A DNA stretch of 64,000 nucleotides, taken from assembly GCF_000305785.2 (NCBI RefSeq), contig NC_018868.3:1-64000 (forward strand). The letters are read 5' to 3'. The notes under the pieces were generated by a model, which was not told where the DNA came from, did no database searches, and saw only the letters and a program-made list of their open reading frames with translations. How positions within the stretch are numbered: the stretch's first letter is position 1; the number at the start of each line of letters is the position of its first letter. This document shows positions 1-9,743 of the stretch, piece by piece. Origin of the DNA: Simiduia agarivorans SA1 = DSM 21679. Its GTDB lineage: Bacteria > Pseudomonadota > Gammaproteobacteria > Pseudomonadales > Cellvibrionaceae. Both the position numbers and the translations under genes were made by a program.

Positions 1-1
1 T

Positions 2-3000
2 CTTGATGCGAATGATTCCAGCGGTACTGCAGGCACTGGATACAAAACAACCTATTTAGAAGGTGGCAACCCGGCACGGATCGCAGATACCGATATATCC
101 ATCTCGGATGTGGATAATGCGACCTTAACCGGTGCCAGAATCCAGATTACAAACGTGGAAGCGGGTGATTTTCTTTCTATCGGCGCTTTGCCAGGGGGGA
201 TTACGGCAAGTGCCTATAACCCGTCCACTGGGGTAATTACTTTATCTGGAACTGCAAGCCTTGCCGCTTACCAAACGGCAATCAGAGCGATTCAATACTC
301 AAATGATGGCTCGGCATCGGGTGCCGATCGAATAGTCAATATTGCAGTCAATGATGGTGTTGATTGGAGTAATACCGCTGTATCTACTATAGCCATGCAG
401 TTGGTGCCAACTATATCGGTTTCTGATGTCTCTGTTCAGGAGCCACAGTCCGGTACGCTGAGTATGACGTTCACCGTGAATGTGGATACAGCACCTACAA
501 GTGCTTTGACATTCACTGTCAAAACCCAGGATGGCTCCGCGACAGGTGGGTCCGATTATCAGAGCATTGCACCAACTACCTATACGATTCCGGCCGGTGC
601 TACGAGTGCGACGATCACGGTTATTGTAAACAGTGATTCAAACCAGTTCGAAGGAGACGAAGCGTTTTACCTTCAGCTGACAGGATTTAATCAAACGGTT
701 AATTTCGCACCTGGCAGCCAGACCATTGCCGGTGGGGTTCAGGCTACCGGTCATATCGGCGCCAATAACGGCGCGCCGGAGGCCAACGATGATGTATTTA
801 TCACCGGCGTTGACGAAGCTCTCGTCACCGGTAATGTACTCAGCAATGACGTGTTGGTAGATAATGCCTCCATCACAGGCTTCCAAAGCACGAGCACCAA
901 TGGTGGAACAGTCGTTAATAACGGCGACGGTACCTTTACTTACACGCCCGCTTCTGGTTTTACCGGAGCAGACAGCTTTACCTATACCCTGACCGACGCA
1001 GATGGTGAAACCTCAACCGCCACGGTCACTGTTGAGGTGGCGGCAACAGTTGTGCAGCCTCCAGAGGTCACTGGCGTTGTGGATGTAGATTATCTGGAGA
1101 ATGCCGGTGCTCAGGCATTGCTCGGTGGTATACAGATCAGCGATGTGGATAGCAGTACCCTATCCAGTGTGGTGGTGGAAATAGCCGGTTACATCCCTGG
1201 TCAGGATCAATTGACCTACTTGACCGCAGGTACCAGTGTTACCGTATCTGCCGTGCAGTCGGGTTCAACCTATACGCTCACTTTTTCCGGTGGTGTGGAT
1301 ATTGCTGAATACCAGACTGTGCTCCGTACGTTGAATTATACCAACACCTCCGATAACCCATCCGCTGCACAGCGCGAAGTAACCGTTACGGCTTACGACA
1401 GCGATTACGCCAACCTGGGCGACTCGGAAACCTTTACCCTGACCGTTCAGCCTGTTAACGATGCGCCTGAGGTGACAGATAAAGACCTGTTTGCGGTTGA
1501 GGGCAGTCTGCAAGTTCCGATGGCAATTCAGGCGCCAACTGATGCCGATACAGATGTCAGCGAATTGCAGATTGTCGTTCAATCCTTGCCGGCGACCTCC
1601 ACAGGCACCGTATTTTTAAGTGATGGCGTTACACCTGTAAGCGCAGGTCAGGTGTTGACAATGGCACAACTGACCTCATTGGTGTTCACCGCGGGTGTTG
1701 TGGAGGCCAGTGATGCGTTTGTTTATACCGTTTTTGATGGTGAGTTAACTACAACCGGCACCGTGTCAATCAATGTGGGTGCAACCGAGCCTGATTTTGG
1801 TACGGTGTATGAAAGTGGCTTGCCCGATGGTAATTCCGTCGAGGGCCAAAGCGCGGAAGTGTCCGGCAATCTGTTTGAAAATGATGGCGCCGGAGCCGGA
1901 ACGTTAACCAGTATTGAGTTCAACAGCGTCAGTTATACCGCAGTTGGCGGAATTATCACTGTCGATACTCCTCTGGGCGTACTGAGCGTCAATGCGACAA
2001 CTGGAGATTACACCTATACGTTGGATACAGCTGACTCAACTGGCAACGATGTGGCCGAGCAGTTTGTCTATAACTACAACAACGGTGTTGACCTTTCCGA
2101 TACGCTCACCATTACCATTGTCGACGATGTGCCAACGGCCAACGATCTGGTGGAAAATATTCCGGAGTCAGAGGAGCAGATTTTTAATCTGATTCTTACG
2201 CTGGATGCATCCGGTAGTATGGCATGGGGTGCTATGACTGGATCAACCAATCCGGGCGCCGGTGAGCCAACCCGGATGGCGCTTGCTAAACAAGCGCTTA
2301 CTGCGTTAGCCAGCGAGTACTTTAATCAGTCAAGCCAGGTGACAATTACGCTGGTGCAGTTCTCTGGCAGTGCAGCGGTCGTTGGTACCTATACCGATTT
2401 GGGCAGTTTCAATGCTGGGCTTGCCACCGTGAATGCGGGTGGTGGCACCAATTATGTGGATGCTACTGATGAAATCCGCACTCAATTCCAGGCGGATCTG
2501 GCTGCCCAGAATCCGGCGGACAATGTGCAGAATATCTCCTACTTCATTTCTGATGGTGAGCCCAATGCTGGGACCTCGCCCATTGGTAGTGGCTTCATTG
2601 AGTACGTAAATGCCAATGGTATTAACTCTTATGCTGTAGGAATAGGTTCAAGTCTGCCAAGTGATTTAGAGGACCTGAATTATATTCATAACATTGATTC
2701 ATTGGGCAAAGGTGGCGGACATGTGGACGCTGCCTTGCATGTACCCGATCTGAGCTTGCTCGAGTCGGAATTGTTAAGCACCGTGCCAACGGCATTTGGG
2801 GGGAATATTACCGTTAATGGTTCTGTCTCCAATGTAGTATTCGGAGCGGATGGCGGTTATGTATCCGAAGTCAGTATGGATATTGGCGGGACGTTATACA
2901 CTTTTACTTACAGCGGGGTAGGTTCAGTTTCCGCTTCGCCGGCGTTGTCTGGTCTGATCGTTGACGGATCTAAAATTACAATTGGACCTGCTGTTTTAGC

Positions 3001-5356
3001 TTTTGGACTTGGAACATTTTCATTCGATTTTTCTGACGGTGGTTATACCTTTAGTGCACCGAATGGGTTGGCTGGAAATTCCTTGCAGTTCGATTACACG
3101 GTATCAGACAACGATGGAGACGTTCAAAGCGCAAGCGCGACAATCAATATCGTTGATGATAGTCCGGATGCTCGTGATGATTTGGTGATTGCCGTAGAAG
3201 GCAATGTGACCGAGGGTAATGTCATTACCGGACTTGGTACTGATGGTGGGCCGGCATTAGGCTCTGATTTTACCCCGTTTGCGGTACAGGGGGGTGGTGT
3301 AGACAAGATCGTTGATAATGCCGCGCTGACTCAATTTACCTATAAAGGCCAGACCATAGGTCTTGAATTGACATTGGTTACACAGCCTGAGCCAACGGGT
3401 GCTAGCGCCAATGTTGCACTGACGTCAGCGGGAGCCGGTAATGGATCGGTTCATGATTTTCTGATCACTACACCAAGCGGTACGTTGGTTTATACTGCAG
3501 CCGGCAATGCTCGCGGCCTTGGTGTTAATAGCGGTGATAGCGACAATCGTTTGAATAACGGAGAGCGGATTGATATCGCATTTGACGAAGTCGCATTACC
3601 TTATGGTGTTCAAAACCTGCAAATAGCAATGCGCGACTTTACTGCCGATAACAGTGTGTCAATTACGTTGTTTGGTGAGAATAATAATGTGATTGCTACG
3701 CTTGTCCGAAGCGGTTTTTCTGGCGGTAACGGAACGATTGATCTGTCCGCCTACGAGGGCGTGTATTCCGTCTCCGTGACCGGGCAAAGTGGTGGTGATG
3801 GCGATGCTTTGCTATTTAATCTTGCCTATGATCCTACGCCAGCTCCGGCCCCTGAGTTGGTCGAGACAGGTGGTAATAACGGCAGCAATCTGAGTTGGAC
3901 CTTTAGCTACGATTTTGACCTGAGCGGTAACCCGATTTACCAGGCGACGGTTATGGATAGCAATGACGCTTCTGTCTATGTAATGCGTTCTAATGGTTAT
4001 TTCAGCTATACCAGCAATGCAGCGGCGAATGCGCAGCAATACGATATCGATACGACAAGTGCGGCAAATGTTTCGGCAGGTGACTTTACGCTAACCTCTC
4101 CGGCTGGAATAAGTTATGACACGAATGGTGCCATAGTTGCTGGAGGTCCGACCTTCGGAGACGGAGGTCGGATTTCTGAAGGTGAGACGATGTCTGTCAA
4201 TTTTTCAAGTGTCACTGCGCCGGATGGTGTGCAAAACGTCGTGTTAACTCTTGGCAGCTATGCTCCAGGTGAGGCAGTCTATATTACAGTGGTGGATAAG
4301 AACGGTTCGGTTTTGATAAACAACCAATTGTTCGATTCGGCAAATATAGATCTCAGCGGTTATGGTAACGTAGCGCGCGTCGATATCACAGGTGCCCCCA
4401 CGAACGCAGGCCAAGGTGACTTGGATTCAAATCGTGCAACCCATGTCGGTTTGCTTGCTGTGCAATATGCGATTTCACCTACAGCAGGTGATTTATTGGA
4501 TCCTGTGCTCGTAGATTATGTTCTTACCGATAAAGACGGTCAGTCTGATAGCGCTCGACTGGCTGTATTTACACCCGATAACAATATTCTCGGTTCCGCA
4601 GGCGCAGACAGCATCTCAGGCGGCGCATTGAATGATGCCATTACCGGGCTGGACGGCGACGATATTCTGGCAGGGAATGCCGGCCACGACACTTTGTCTG
4701 GTGGTGCCGGGAACGACATTCTGAGTGGTGGGGCCGGTATGGACTACCTGTTGGGTGGTTTGGGCAACGATACCCTGGATGGTGGCGCGGACGATGATTT
4801 GCTCAATGGCGGCGCAGGCAACGACTTGCTGGATGGTGGCCTGGGCAATGATATTTTACTGGGTGAGTCAGGCAATGATGCGCTCTATGGCGGGTCTGGC
4901 AATGACCGTCTTGAGGGGGGTGCCGGCAATGACATACTTTACGGTGGTTCTGGCAACGACATCCTGTTTGGTGATGATGGCACCGATACGCTATTTGGCA
5001 ATGCGGGTGATGACATTCTGACCGGTGGTCGTCATATCGACACCTTTGTGTGGAATTCGCCCGATGCTGGTTCAACGGACATTATCACCGACTTCCAGGT
5101 AGGTTTTAACGGCGACATTCTGCATTTAGCCGATCTGCTTACTGGCGAGAACGCGGGCAACCTGGAAGAGTACCTCCAGTTTACCGAGTCAGGCGGGGAT
5201 ACCTATATCCATATCGACGTGGATGGCGGTGCAACCTTCGAATCCAGTCAGGTCATTATTCTGCAAGGTGTGGATATTACCGCGGCGGGTACGCTGTCGA
5301 CCCAGCAGATTCTTGACGACTTGCTGGCGGGCGGAAACCTGACCATTGATACCTGA
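2..5356 (+). CDS. Giant RTX adhesin with VWA domain, 3' part (5'-truncated by window)
   Basis: The frame is open from base 2 through the stop at 5356, about 1,784 residues, so the gene begins upstream; the GTG at 110 is only an internal codon. Visible in order: a cadherin-like repeat, a Calx-beta-like module (about 410-700), an Ig/cadherin module with the VLSNDV signature (about 780-1050), further repeats, and a von Willebrand A domain (about 2170-2800) with a DASGS MIDAS-type motif. Then come two related modules (about 3330-3830 and 3880-4400), some 16 GGxGxDxL calcium-binding nonapeptides (about 4590-5040), and a C-terminus ending in the aliphatic-rich pattern of type I secretion substrates. 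Family knowledge: such proteins are exported by an ABC/TolC secretion system and mediate attachment or biofilm formation. No secretion genes are visible here. Function as an adhesin is inferred from domain architecture. Confidence 0.9.
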   Translation, partial: LDANDSSGTAGTGYKTTYLEGGNPARIADTDISISDVDNATLTGARIQITNVEAGDFLSIGALPGGITASAYNPSTGVITLSGTASLAAYQTAIRAIQYSNDGSASGADRIVNIAVNDGVDWSNTAVSTIAMQLVPTISVSDVSVQEPQSGTLSMTFTVNVDTAPTSALTFTVKTQDGSATGGSDYQSIAPTTYTIPAGATSATITVIVNSDSNQFEGDEAFYLQLTGFNQTVNFAPGSQTIAGGVQATGHIGANNGAPEANDDVFITGVDEALVTGNVLSNDVLVDNASITGFQSTSTNGGTVVNNGDGTFTYTPASGFTGADSFTYTLTDADGETSTATVTVEVAATVVQPPEVTGVVDVDYLENAGAQALLGGIQISDVDSSTLSSVVVEIAGYIPGQDQLTYLTAGTSVTVSAVQSGSTYTLTFSGGVDIAEYQTVLRTLNYTNTSDNPSAAQREVTVTAYDSDYANLGDSETFTLTVQPVNDAPEVTDKDLFAVEGSLQVPMAIQAPTDADTDVSELQIVVQSLPATSTGTVFLSDGVTPVSAGQVLTMAQLTSLVFTAGVVEASDAFVYTVFDGELTTTGTVSINVGATEPDFGTVYESGLPDGNSVEGQSAEVSGNLFENDGAGAGTLTSIEFNSVSYTAVGGIITVDTPLGVLSVNATTGDYTYTLDTADSTGNDVAEQFVYNYNNGVDLSDTLTITIVDDVPTANDLVENIPESEEQIFNLILTLDASGSMAWGAMTGSTNPGAGEPTRMALAKQALTALASEYFNQSSQVTITLVQFSGSAAVVGTYTDLGSFNAGLATVNAGGGTNYVDATDEIRTQFQADLAAQNPADNVQNISYFISDGEPNAGTSPIGSGFIEYVNANGINSYAVGIGSSLPSDLEDLNYIHNIDSLGKGGGHVDAALHVPDLSLLESELLSTVPTAFGGNITVNGSVSNVVFGADGGYVSEVSMDIGGTLYTFTYSGVGSVSASPALSGLIVDGSKITIGPAVLAFGLGTFSFDFSDGGYTFSAPNGLAGNSLQFDYTVSDNDGDVQSASATINIVDDSPDARDDLVIAVEGNVTEGNVITGLGTDGGPALGSDFTPFAVQGGGVDKIVDNAALTQFTYKGQTIGLELTLVTQPEPTGASANVALTSAGAGNGSVHDFLITTPSGTLVYTAAGNARGLGVNSGDSDNRLNNGERIDIAFDEVALPYGVQNLQIAMRDFTADNSVSITLFGENNNVIATLVRSGFSGGNGTIDLSAYEGVYSVSVTGQSGGDGDALLFNLAYDPTPAPAPELVETGGNNGSNLSWTFSYDFDLSGNPIYQATVMDSNDASVYVMRSNGYFSYTSNAAANAQQYDIDTTSAANVSAGDFTLTSPAGISYDTNGAIVAGGPTFGDGGRISEGETMSVNFSSVTAPDGVQNVVLTLGSYAPGEAVYITVVDKNGSVLINNQLFDSANIDLSGYGNVARVDITGAPTNAGQGDLDSNRATHVGLLAVQYAISPTAGDLLDPVLVDYVLTDKDGQSDSARLAVFTPDNNILGSAGADSISGGALNDAITGLDGDDILAGNAGHDTLSGGAGNDILSGGAGMDYLLGGLGNDTLDGGADDDLLNGGAGNDLLDGGLGNDILLGESGNDALYGGSGNDRLEGGAGNDILYGGSGNDILFGDDGTDTLFGNAGDDILTGGRHIDTFVWNSPDAGSTDIITDFQVGFNGDILHLADLLTGENAGNLEEYLQFTESGGDTYIHIDVDGGATFESSQVIILQGVDITAAGTLSTQQILDDLLAGGNLTIDT

Positions 5357-5360
5357 TCAG

Positions 5361-5385
5361 AACCCGGCTTCGGCCGGGTTTTTTA
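5361..5385 (+). terminator. Rho-independent terminator of the adhesin gene
   Basis: An 8-bp GC-rich stem (AACCCGGC / GCCGGGTT) with a TTCG tetraloop starts four bases after the adhesin stop codon and runs into a T tract. This is a textbook intrinsic terminator. Confidence 0.9.
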
Positions 5386-5447
5386 TTTGAATCTTCCTCC
5401 CGGCTCGGGAATACTCTGCTCCATCAATCCTTGATGGGGGCAAAGCC

Positions 5448-6269
5448 ATGAAATTTTGGCAGGCGGCTTCGTTTGCGTTGGTGGGGAGTATGATCGCCAG
5501 CCTGGTACCGGCGCAGACCACTGAAAAAGCTGAGTATCGGCAGGGCAGTGTTGTGCTCGGCAAAGTCAGTGAGGGTACCCGCGTTTTTCTGGGCGATCGC
5601 GAATTGAAGGTGAGTCCGGACGGTCGCTACGTTTTTGGCATCGGGCGCGACGAAAAAAACAATCAACGTCTGCGTCTGTTGGCGCCAGACGGCAGCAATC
5701 GACTGCAGGATGTACGTGTACTGGCGCGCGAATACCGAATTCAGCGGGTCAACGGTGTGCCGAGTGAAACCGTTACGCCGCCAGAAGCACAGCTTAAACG
5801 AATCCGTGAGGAGGCTGCACAGGCATGGGCTGCGCGCGACGTGAACAGCGACCTGACTGATTTTGCACATGGCTTTATTTGGCCATTGATTGGCCCGGTT
5901 ACGGGGGTGTATGGCAGCCAGCGCATCTACAATGGTGTACCTAAAAACCCACATTTTGGCGTCGATGTTGCGGCGCCGACGGGTACAGTAGTCGTTGCCC
6001 CCGCTGGTGGCATAGTCCGCCTGGCCCATGAGGATATGTTTTTTTCTGGCGGCACCCTGATCCTGGATCATGGGCATGGACTGACCTCCAGCTTCATTCA
6101 TTTGAGTGCACTGCTCGTCGAAAAGGGTGAACGGGTAGAGCAGGGACAGCCCATTGCCGAAGTGGGGGCCACTGGTCGCGCGACAGGGCCTCATTTGGAC
6201 TGGCGTATGAACTGGTTCGATGTCCGGGTGGATCCGGCAACCCTGGTTGGACCGATGCCCAAGCAATAA
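5448..6269 (+). CDS. M23 (LytM-type) peptidase, periplasmic
   Basis: 273 residues with an N-terminal signal peptide (hydrophobic stretch at residues 5-20, cleavage near VPAQT). A beta-rich N-terminal region precedes a C-terminal peptidase M23 domain (about residues 145-265) carrying the HFGVD zinc motif and LDHGHGL. M23 proteins cleave peptidoglycan cross-links or activate amidases. The usual last motif HxH is HLD here (GPHLDWRM), so the normal zinc-ligand histidine is replaced by aspartate. I recall the same variant in other gammaproteobacterial homologues, so it is probably a subfamily trait. The ATG start is supported by the signal peptide that follows. The gene stands alone between the adhesin terminator and the Trm112-like gene. 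Confidence 0.85.
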   Translation: MKFWQAASFALVGSMIASLVPAQTTEKAEYRQGSVVLGKVSEGTRVFLGDRELKVSPDGRYVFGIGRDEKNNQRLRLLAPDGSNRLQDVRVLAREYRIQRVNGVPSETVTPPEAQLKRIREEAAQAWAARDVNSDLTDFAHGFIWPLIGPVTGVYGSQRIYNGVPKNPHFGVDVAAPTGTVVVAPAGGIVRLAHEDMFFSGGTLILDHGHGLTSSFIHLSALLVEKGERVEQGQPIAEVGATGRATGPHLDWRMNWFDVRVDPATLVGPMPKQ

Positions 6270-6303
6270 ATACTACGAATACCGCAATTTTCCGCCAGAA
6301 TTC

Positions 6304-6332
6304 CGCCCAACCGAGACAGCCGAGGTTGGGCG
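6304..6332 (+). terminator. Possible weak terminator hairpin after the M23 gene
   Basis: A 9-bp perfect inverted repeat (CGCCCAACC / GGTTGGGCG) with an 11-base loop lies 35 bases after the peptidase stop. There is no strong T tract, so this could instead be a processing or leader structure. Confidence 0.3.
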
Positions 6333-6374
6333 TTGTACTATATGGCCCTTTGCCCGCGAAACAGGCTGAATGAA

Positions 6375-6575
6375 ATGATTGATCAAAAATTGCTCAGCAT
6401 CCTGGTGTGTCCGGTGAGCAAAGCGCCACTGGAATACCTTAAAGAGCAAAATGAGCTGGTGTGCTGGGCCAGTGGGCTGGCATACCCGATCCGGGATGGC
6501 ATTCCGGTCATGCTGGAGACGGAGGCTCGCACGATTTCCGACGAGGAAAAAGCTGCGCACGAGGAGGGCAAGTAA
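6375..6575 (+). CDS. Trm112 family protein (YcaR-like)
   Basis: 66 residues beginning [16 protein letters not shown] and containing the conserved [11 protein letters not shown] block, as in E. coli YcaR. An upstream in-frame ATG at 6333 is less likely because family members begin a few residues before the LLxIL segment. Trm112 proteins are small zinc-ribbon-like activators of methyltransferases in eukaryotes; the bacterial role is poorly defined. Only one cysteine of the N-terminal CPxC pair remains (CPVS), so metal binding through that motif is unlikely. The stop codon abuts the HIT start, which suggests translational coupling. Confidence 0.85.
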   Translation: MIDQKLLSILVCPVSKAPLEYLKEQNELVCWASGLAYPIRDGIPVMLETEARTISDEEKAAHEEGK

Positions 6576-6926
6576 ATGCAGGGCGATACTATTTTCGGCA
6601 AGATTGTCCGCGGCGAAATCCCAACGGATTTTGTCTATCAGGACGACCTGTGTGTATGTATTAAAGATATCAACCCTCAGGCACCCGTGCATCTGTTGGT
6701 GATTCCGCGCAAGCCCATTGCCCGCCTGGTTGATGCCAGTCCAGAAGACCAGGCCTTGCTGGGTCATCTGATGCTCAAGGCCGGCGAGATTGCCCGGTCA
6801 GCAGGCTGTGGTGATGCATTTAGACTGGTGATCAACAACGGCGAACAAGCGGGTCAGACGGTGTTTCATCTGCACCTGCATATTCTGGGTAATAAGGTCT
6901 ACACCGAATCCGGTCTGGGAATGTAA
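6576..6926 (+). CDS. HIT-family purine nucleoside phosphoramidase (HinT-like)
   Basis: 116 residues, the normal size for HinT. It carries the histidine-triad active site HLHLHIL near the C-terminus and the N-terminal signature IFGKIVRGEIP. The family hydrolyses AMP-lysine and related phosphoramidates, including aminoacyl-adenylates. The ATG directly follows the stop of the Trm112-like gene, so the two are almost certainly cotranscribed. The alaS start lies 39 bases downstream and may be read from the same transcript. Confidence 0.92.
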   Translation: MQGDTIFGKIVRGEIPTDFVYQDDLCVCIKDINPQAPVHLLVIPRKPIARLVDASPEDQALLGHLMLKAGEIARSAGCGDAFRLVINNGEQAGQTVFHLHLHILGNKVYTESGLGM

Positions 6927-6965
6927 TCGGACGTAAGTCCCTCAAATAGTTTGGAAGTTGTAAAG

Positions 6966-9593
6966 ATGAAAAGCGCAGAAATCCGCGACGCCTTTCTTAA
7001 GTTTTTTGAATCGAAGGGGCACGCCATTGTACCTTCAAGTTCACTCATTCCCGGCAATGATCCAACGTTATTGTTTACCAATGCGGGTATGGTGCAGTTT
7101 AAAGATGTTTTTCTGGGGGATGACAAGCGCCCCTACACGCGCGCGGTCAGTTCGCAGCGCTGTGTGCGTGCGGGTGGTAAACACAACGACCTGGAAAACG
7201 TTGGCTACACCGCCCGTCACCATACATTTTTTGAAATGTTGGGTAACTTCAGTTTTGGCGACTATTTCAAGCGTGAAACCATTGGGTACGCATGGGAGTT
7301 TCTCACTGGTGCCGAGCATCTGGCGATTCCGAAAGAAAAATTGTGGGTCACTGTTTACGACGAGGATCAGGAGGCGTACGACATTTGGCACAAAGAAATC
7401 GGTGTGCCGGCCGAACGCATCATCCGTATTGGTGATAACAAGGGCGCCAAGTACGCCTCGGATAACTTCTGGGCGATGGGCGACACAGGGCCCTGCGGTC
7501 CCTGCTCTGAAATTTTTTATGATCACGGTCCGGAAGTAGCCGGTGGCCCGCCCGGCAGTCCGGATGAAGATGGTGATCGTTACATCGAAATCTGGAATAA
7601 CGTATTCATGCAGTTCAACCGCACGCCCGACGGCGTGATGCACCCATTACCGAAACCCAGTGTGGACACCGGGATGGGGTTGGAGCGGATTTCTGCGGTA
7701 ATGCAACATGTGCATTCCAATTATGAAATTGATCTGTTCCAGAATTTGCTGCAAGCCGCTGCCAAAGCGACCGGCACTACGGATCTGAGCAATCAATCAC
7801 TGCGGGTTATTGCCGATCATATCCGCTCCTGCGCGTTCCTGGTGGTTGATGGGATTGTGCCTTCCAATGAAGGTCGCGGTTACGTGCTGCGCCGAATCAT
7901 GCGTCGTGCAATCCGTCACGGCCATAAATTGGGGCAGCAGCAACCCTTCTTTCATACCCTAGTGGCGGCGCTTGCGGATGAAATGGGTGCAGCTTATCCG
8001 GAATTGGTAGAGCAGCAAGCGCACATCACCAAGGTTCTGTTAGCCGAAGAAGAACAGTTTGCCAAAACGCTGGATAAGGGCATGGCGGTGCTGGATCAGG
8101 CTTTGGCGCAATTGAAGGGTGATACCCTCGACGGCCTGACTGTATTCAGCTTGTACGACACCTACGGATTCCCGGTTGACCTGACGGCGGATATTGCCCG
8201 CGAGCGCGGCTTAAAGCTGGACATGGCGGCCTACGAATCGGCGATGCAGGCCCAGCGCGAGCGCGCGCGTGCCGCCGGCAGCTTCAAGGTGGATTACAGC
8301 AATAGTCTGAAGCTGGACGGCGCCACTGACTTCACGGGTTACGACGCGTTGGCCGGCGAAGGCAAGGTCGTTGCCATACTTAAAGGGTCCGACACGGTTG
8401 CCAGCCTGCAAGCAGGTGAGCAAGGTGCGATTGTCATGGATGTGACGCCCTTTTATGCCGAGTCTGGTGGCCAGGCTGGCGATACAGGTTATTTATCTGC
8501 TGCGGGTGCTCGCTTTGAAGTGCAGGATTGCACCAAGCAGGCAGGACATCACATTCATCACGGTATTTTGCAAGATGGTGTAATTAAAGTAGGCGATACG
8601 CTTGGCGCTGAGGTGGATGCCAATGTGCGCGGTGATACCGTCCTAAATCACTCAGCGACCCACTTGTTGCATGCGGCCCTGCGCAAATTATTGGGCGAGC
8701 ATGTTACCCAGAAAGGTTCTCTGGTAACGGCCGAGCGATTGCGCTTCGACTTCTCTCATAACGAAGCCGTCAAGCCGGCGGAGCTTGCCGCCATTGAGCA
8801 AATGGTTAATGAGCAGGTGCGCAACAACTCCGAAGTTCATACCGATGTATGCGACATGGAGCAGGCCAAAGCCAAAGGTGCAATGGCATTGTTCGGCGAA
8901 AAGTATGGCGATGAAGTGCGGGTATTGAGTATGGGCGACGGCTTTTCAGTTGAGCTGTGTGGCGGTACTCATGTGAAGCGGACAGGCGATATCGGTTTAT
9001 TCCGCATCGTATCTGAAGCGGGCATCGCATCCGGTGTGCGCCGAATCGAAGCCGTGACTGGAGCCCGTGCACTCGCTTCTGTTGAAGAACAATCTCAAAC
9101 CCTGGGTAATGTGGCGGCTTTGCTGAAGACCAGCCCGGAACAATTGCAGGATAAAACCGAGCAGTTGGTGGCATCACATAAAGCGTTGGAAAAAGAACTG
9201 GCCGGGCTCAAAGCCAAGCTGGCTTCAATGGCCAGCGGTGATCTTGTCAGCCAGGCCCGGGATGTGGCCGGGGTTAAAGTGCTGGCTGTCAAACTGGACG
9301 GTGTAGATCCGAAATCGTTGCGCGATAGCGCTGACCAGCTGAAAAATAAGCTGGGTTCAGCCGTTGTGCTGCTGGCGACAGCGGAAGACGGTAAGGTGTC
9401 GTTGGTGGCTAGCGTCACCAAAGACCTTACGGCGCGATTAAAAGCCGGCGATCTGATGCGGCACGCGGCCGAGATGGTTGGCGGTAAAGGCGGTGGTCGT
9501 CCGGATATGGCGCAGGGTGGCGGTACCGATGTGGGTGCGCTCCCAGGTGCATTGGAATCAGCGTATTCCTGGGTTGAGTCGCAATTATCCTAA
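6966..9593 (+). CDS. alaS: Alanyl-tRNA synthetase
   Basis: 875 residues, the typical length. The N-terminus [19 protein letters not shown] is the class II catalytic core. The editing-domain zinc site is intact: HSATHLLH near residue 561 and CGGTH near residue 664. The C-terminal Ala/Gly-rich domain ([15 protein letters not shown]) is complete. I chose the ATG at 6966, preceded by GGAAG, over the in-frame TTG at 6951. It charges tRNA-Ala, and a tRNA-Ala gene is in this window at 19210. The order alaS-lysC-csrA is that of Pseudomonas. Confidence 0.98.
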   Translation: MKSAEIRDAFLKFFESKGHAIVPSSSLIPGNDPTLLFTNAGMVQFKDVFLGDDKRPYTRAVSSQRCVRAGGKHNDLENVGYTARHHTFFEMLGNFSFGDYFKRETIGYAWEFLTGAEHLAIPKEKLWVTVYDEDQEAYDIWHKEIGVPAERIIRIGDNKGAKYASDNFWAMGDTGPCGPCSEIFYDHGPEVAGGPPGSPDEDGDRYIEIWNNVFMQFNRTPDGVMHPLPKPSVDTGMGLERISAVMQHVHSNYEIDLFQNLLQAAAKATGTTDLSNQSLRVIADHIRSCAFLVVDGIVPSNEGRGYVLRRIMRRAIRHGHKLGQQQPFFHTLVAALADEMGAAYPELVEQQAHITKVLLAEEEQFAKTLDKGMAVLDQALAQLKGDTLDGLTVFSLYDTYGFPVDLTADIARERGLKLDMAAYESAMQAQRERARAAGSFKVDYSNSLKLDGATDFTGYDALAGEGKVVAILKGSDTVASLQAGEQGAIVMDVTPFYAESGGQAGDTGYLSAAGARFEVQDCTKQAGHHIHHGILQDGVIKVGDTLGAEVDANVRGDTVLNHSATHLLHAALRKLLGEHVTQKGSLVTAERLRFDFSHNEAVKPAELAAIEQMVNEQVRNNSEVHTDVCDMEQAKAKGAMALFGEKYGDEVRVLSMGDGFSVELCGGTHVKRTGDIGLFRIVSEAGIASGVRRIEAVTGARALASVEEQSQTLGNVAALLKTSPEQLQDKTEQLVASHKALEKELAGLKAKLASMASGDLVSQARDVAGVKVLAVKLDGVDPKSLRDSADQLKNKLGSAVVLLATAEDGKVSLVASVTKDLTARLKAGDLMRHAAEMVGGKGGGRPDMAQGGGTDVGALPGALESAYSWVESQLS

Positions 9594-9605
9594 GGTTGCG
9601 ACATT

Positions 9606-9637
9606 AAAATGCGCAATATAAATATATTGCGCATTTT
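9606..9637 (+). terminator. Terminator hairpin after alaS
   Basis: A perfect 15-bp inverted repeat (AAAATGCGCAATATA and its complement) with a two-base loop begins 12 bases after alaS. The A and T tracts at its edges could serve either strand, but the only upstream gene on the + strand is alaS. Confidence 0.7.
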
Positions 9638-9743
9638 CTGCTTAACTTTGCTTTAATTTTGTGTTTTAGTTGCGCGTCCCGGCCGCAGCCCCGTGCTGTG
9701 GTCATTGATATTTTCATTTTTTCAGAGAAGGGAAGGCTTATTC

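Noticed and set aside
4590..5040. Regular short-period repeats that could suggest a CRISPR-like array
   Set aside because: The period is 27 bases in coding frame (GGxGxDxLx calcium-binding units) with no constant repeat/spacer pattern; no cas genes anywhere in the window.
4725..5075. Open frames on both strands in the RTX repeat region
   Set aside because: Low-complexity out-of-frame translations of the nonapeptide repeats (Met/Trp-rich or His/Cys-rich).
5424..6266. 280-codon minus-strand frame
   Set aside because: Antisense to the M23 peptidase, which has signal peptide and family motifs.
9594..9743. Possible lysine riboswitch before lysC
   Set aside because: The stretch is only 150 bases and is mostly the alaS terminator and an AT-rich promoter region; none of the conserved riboswitch core helices are visible.
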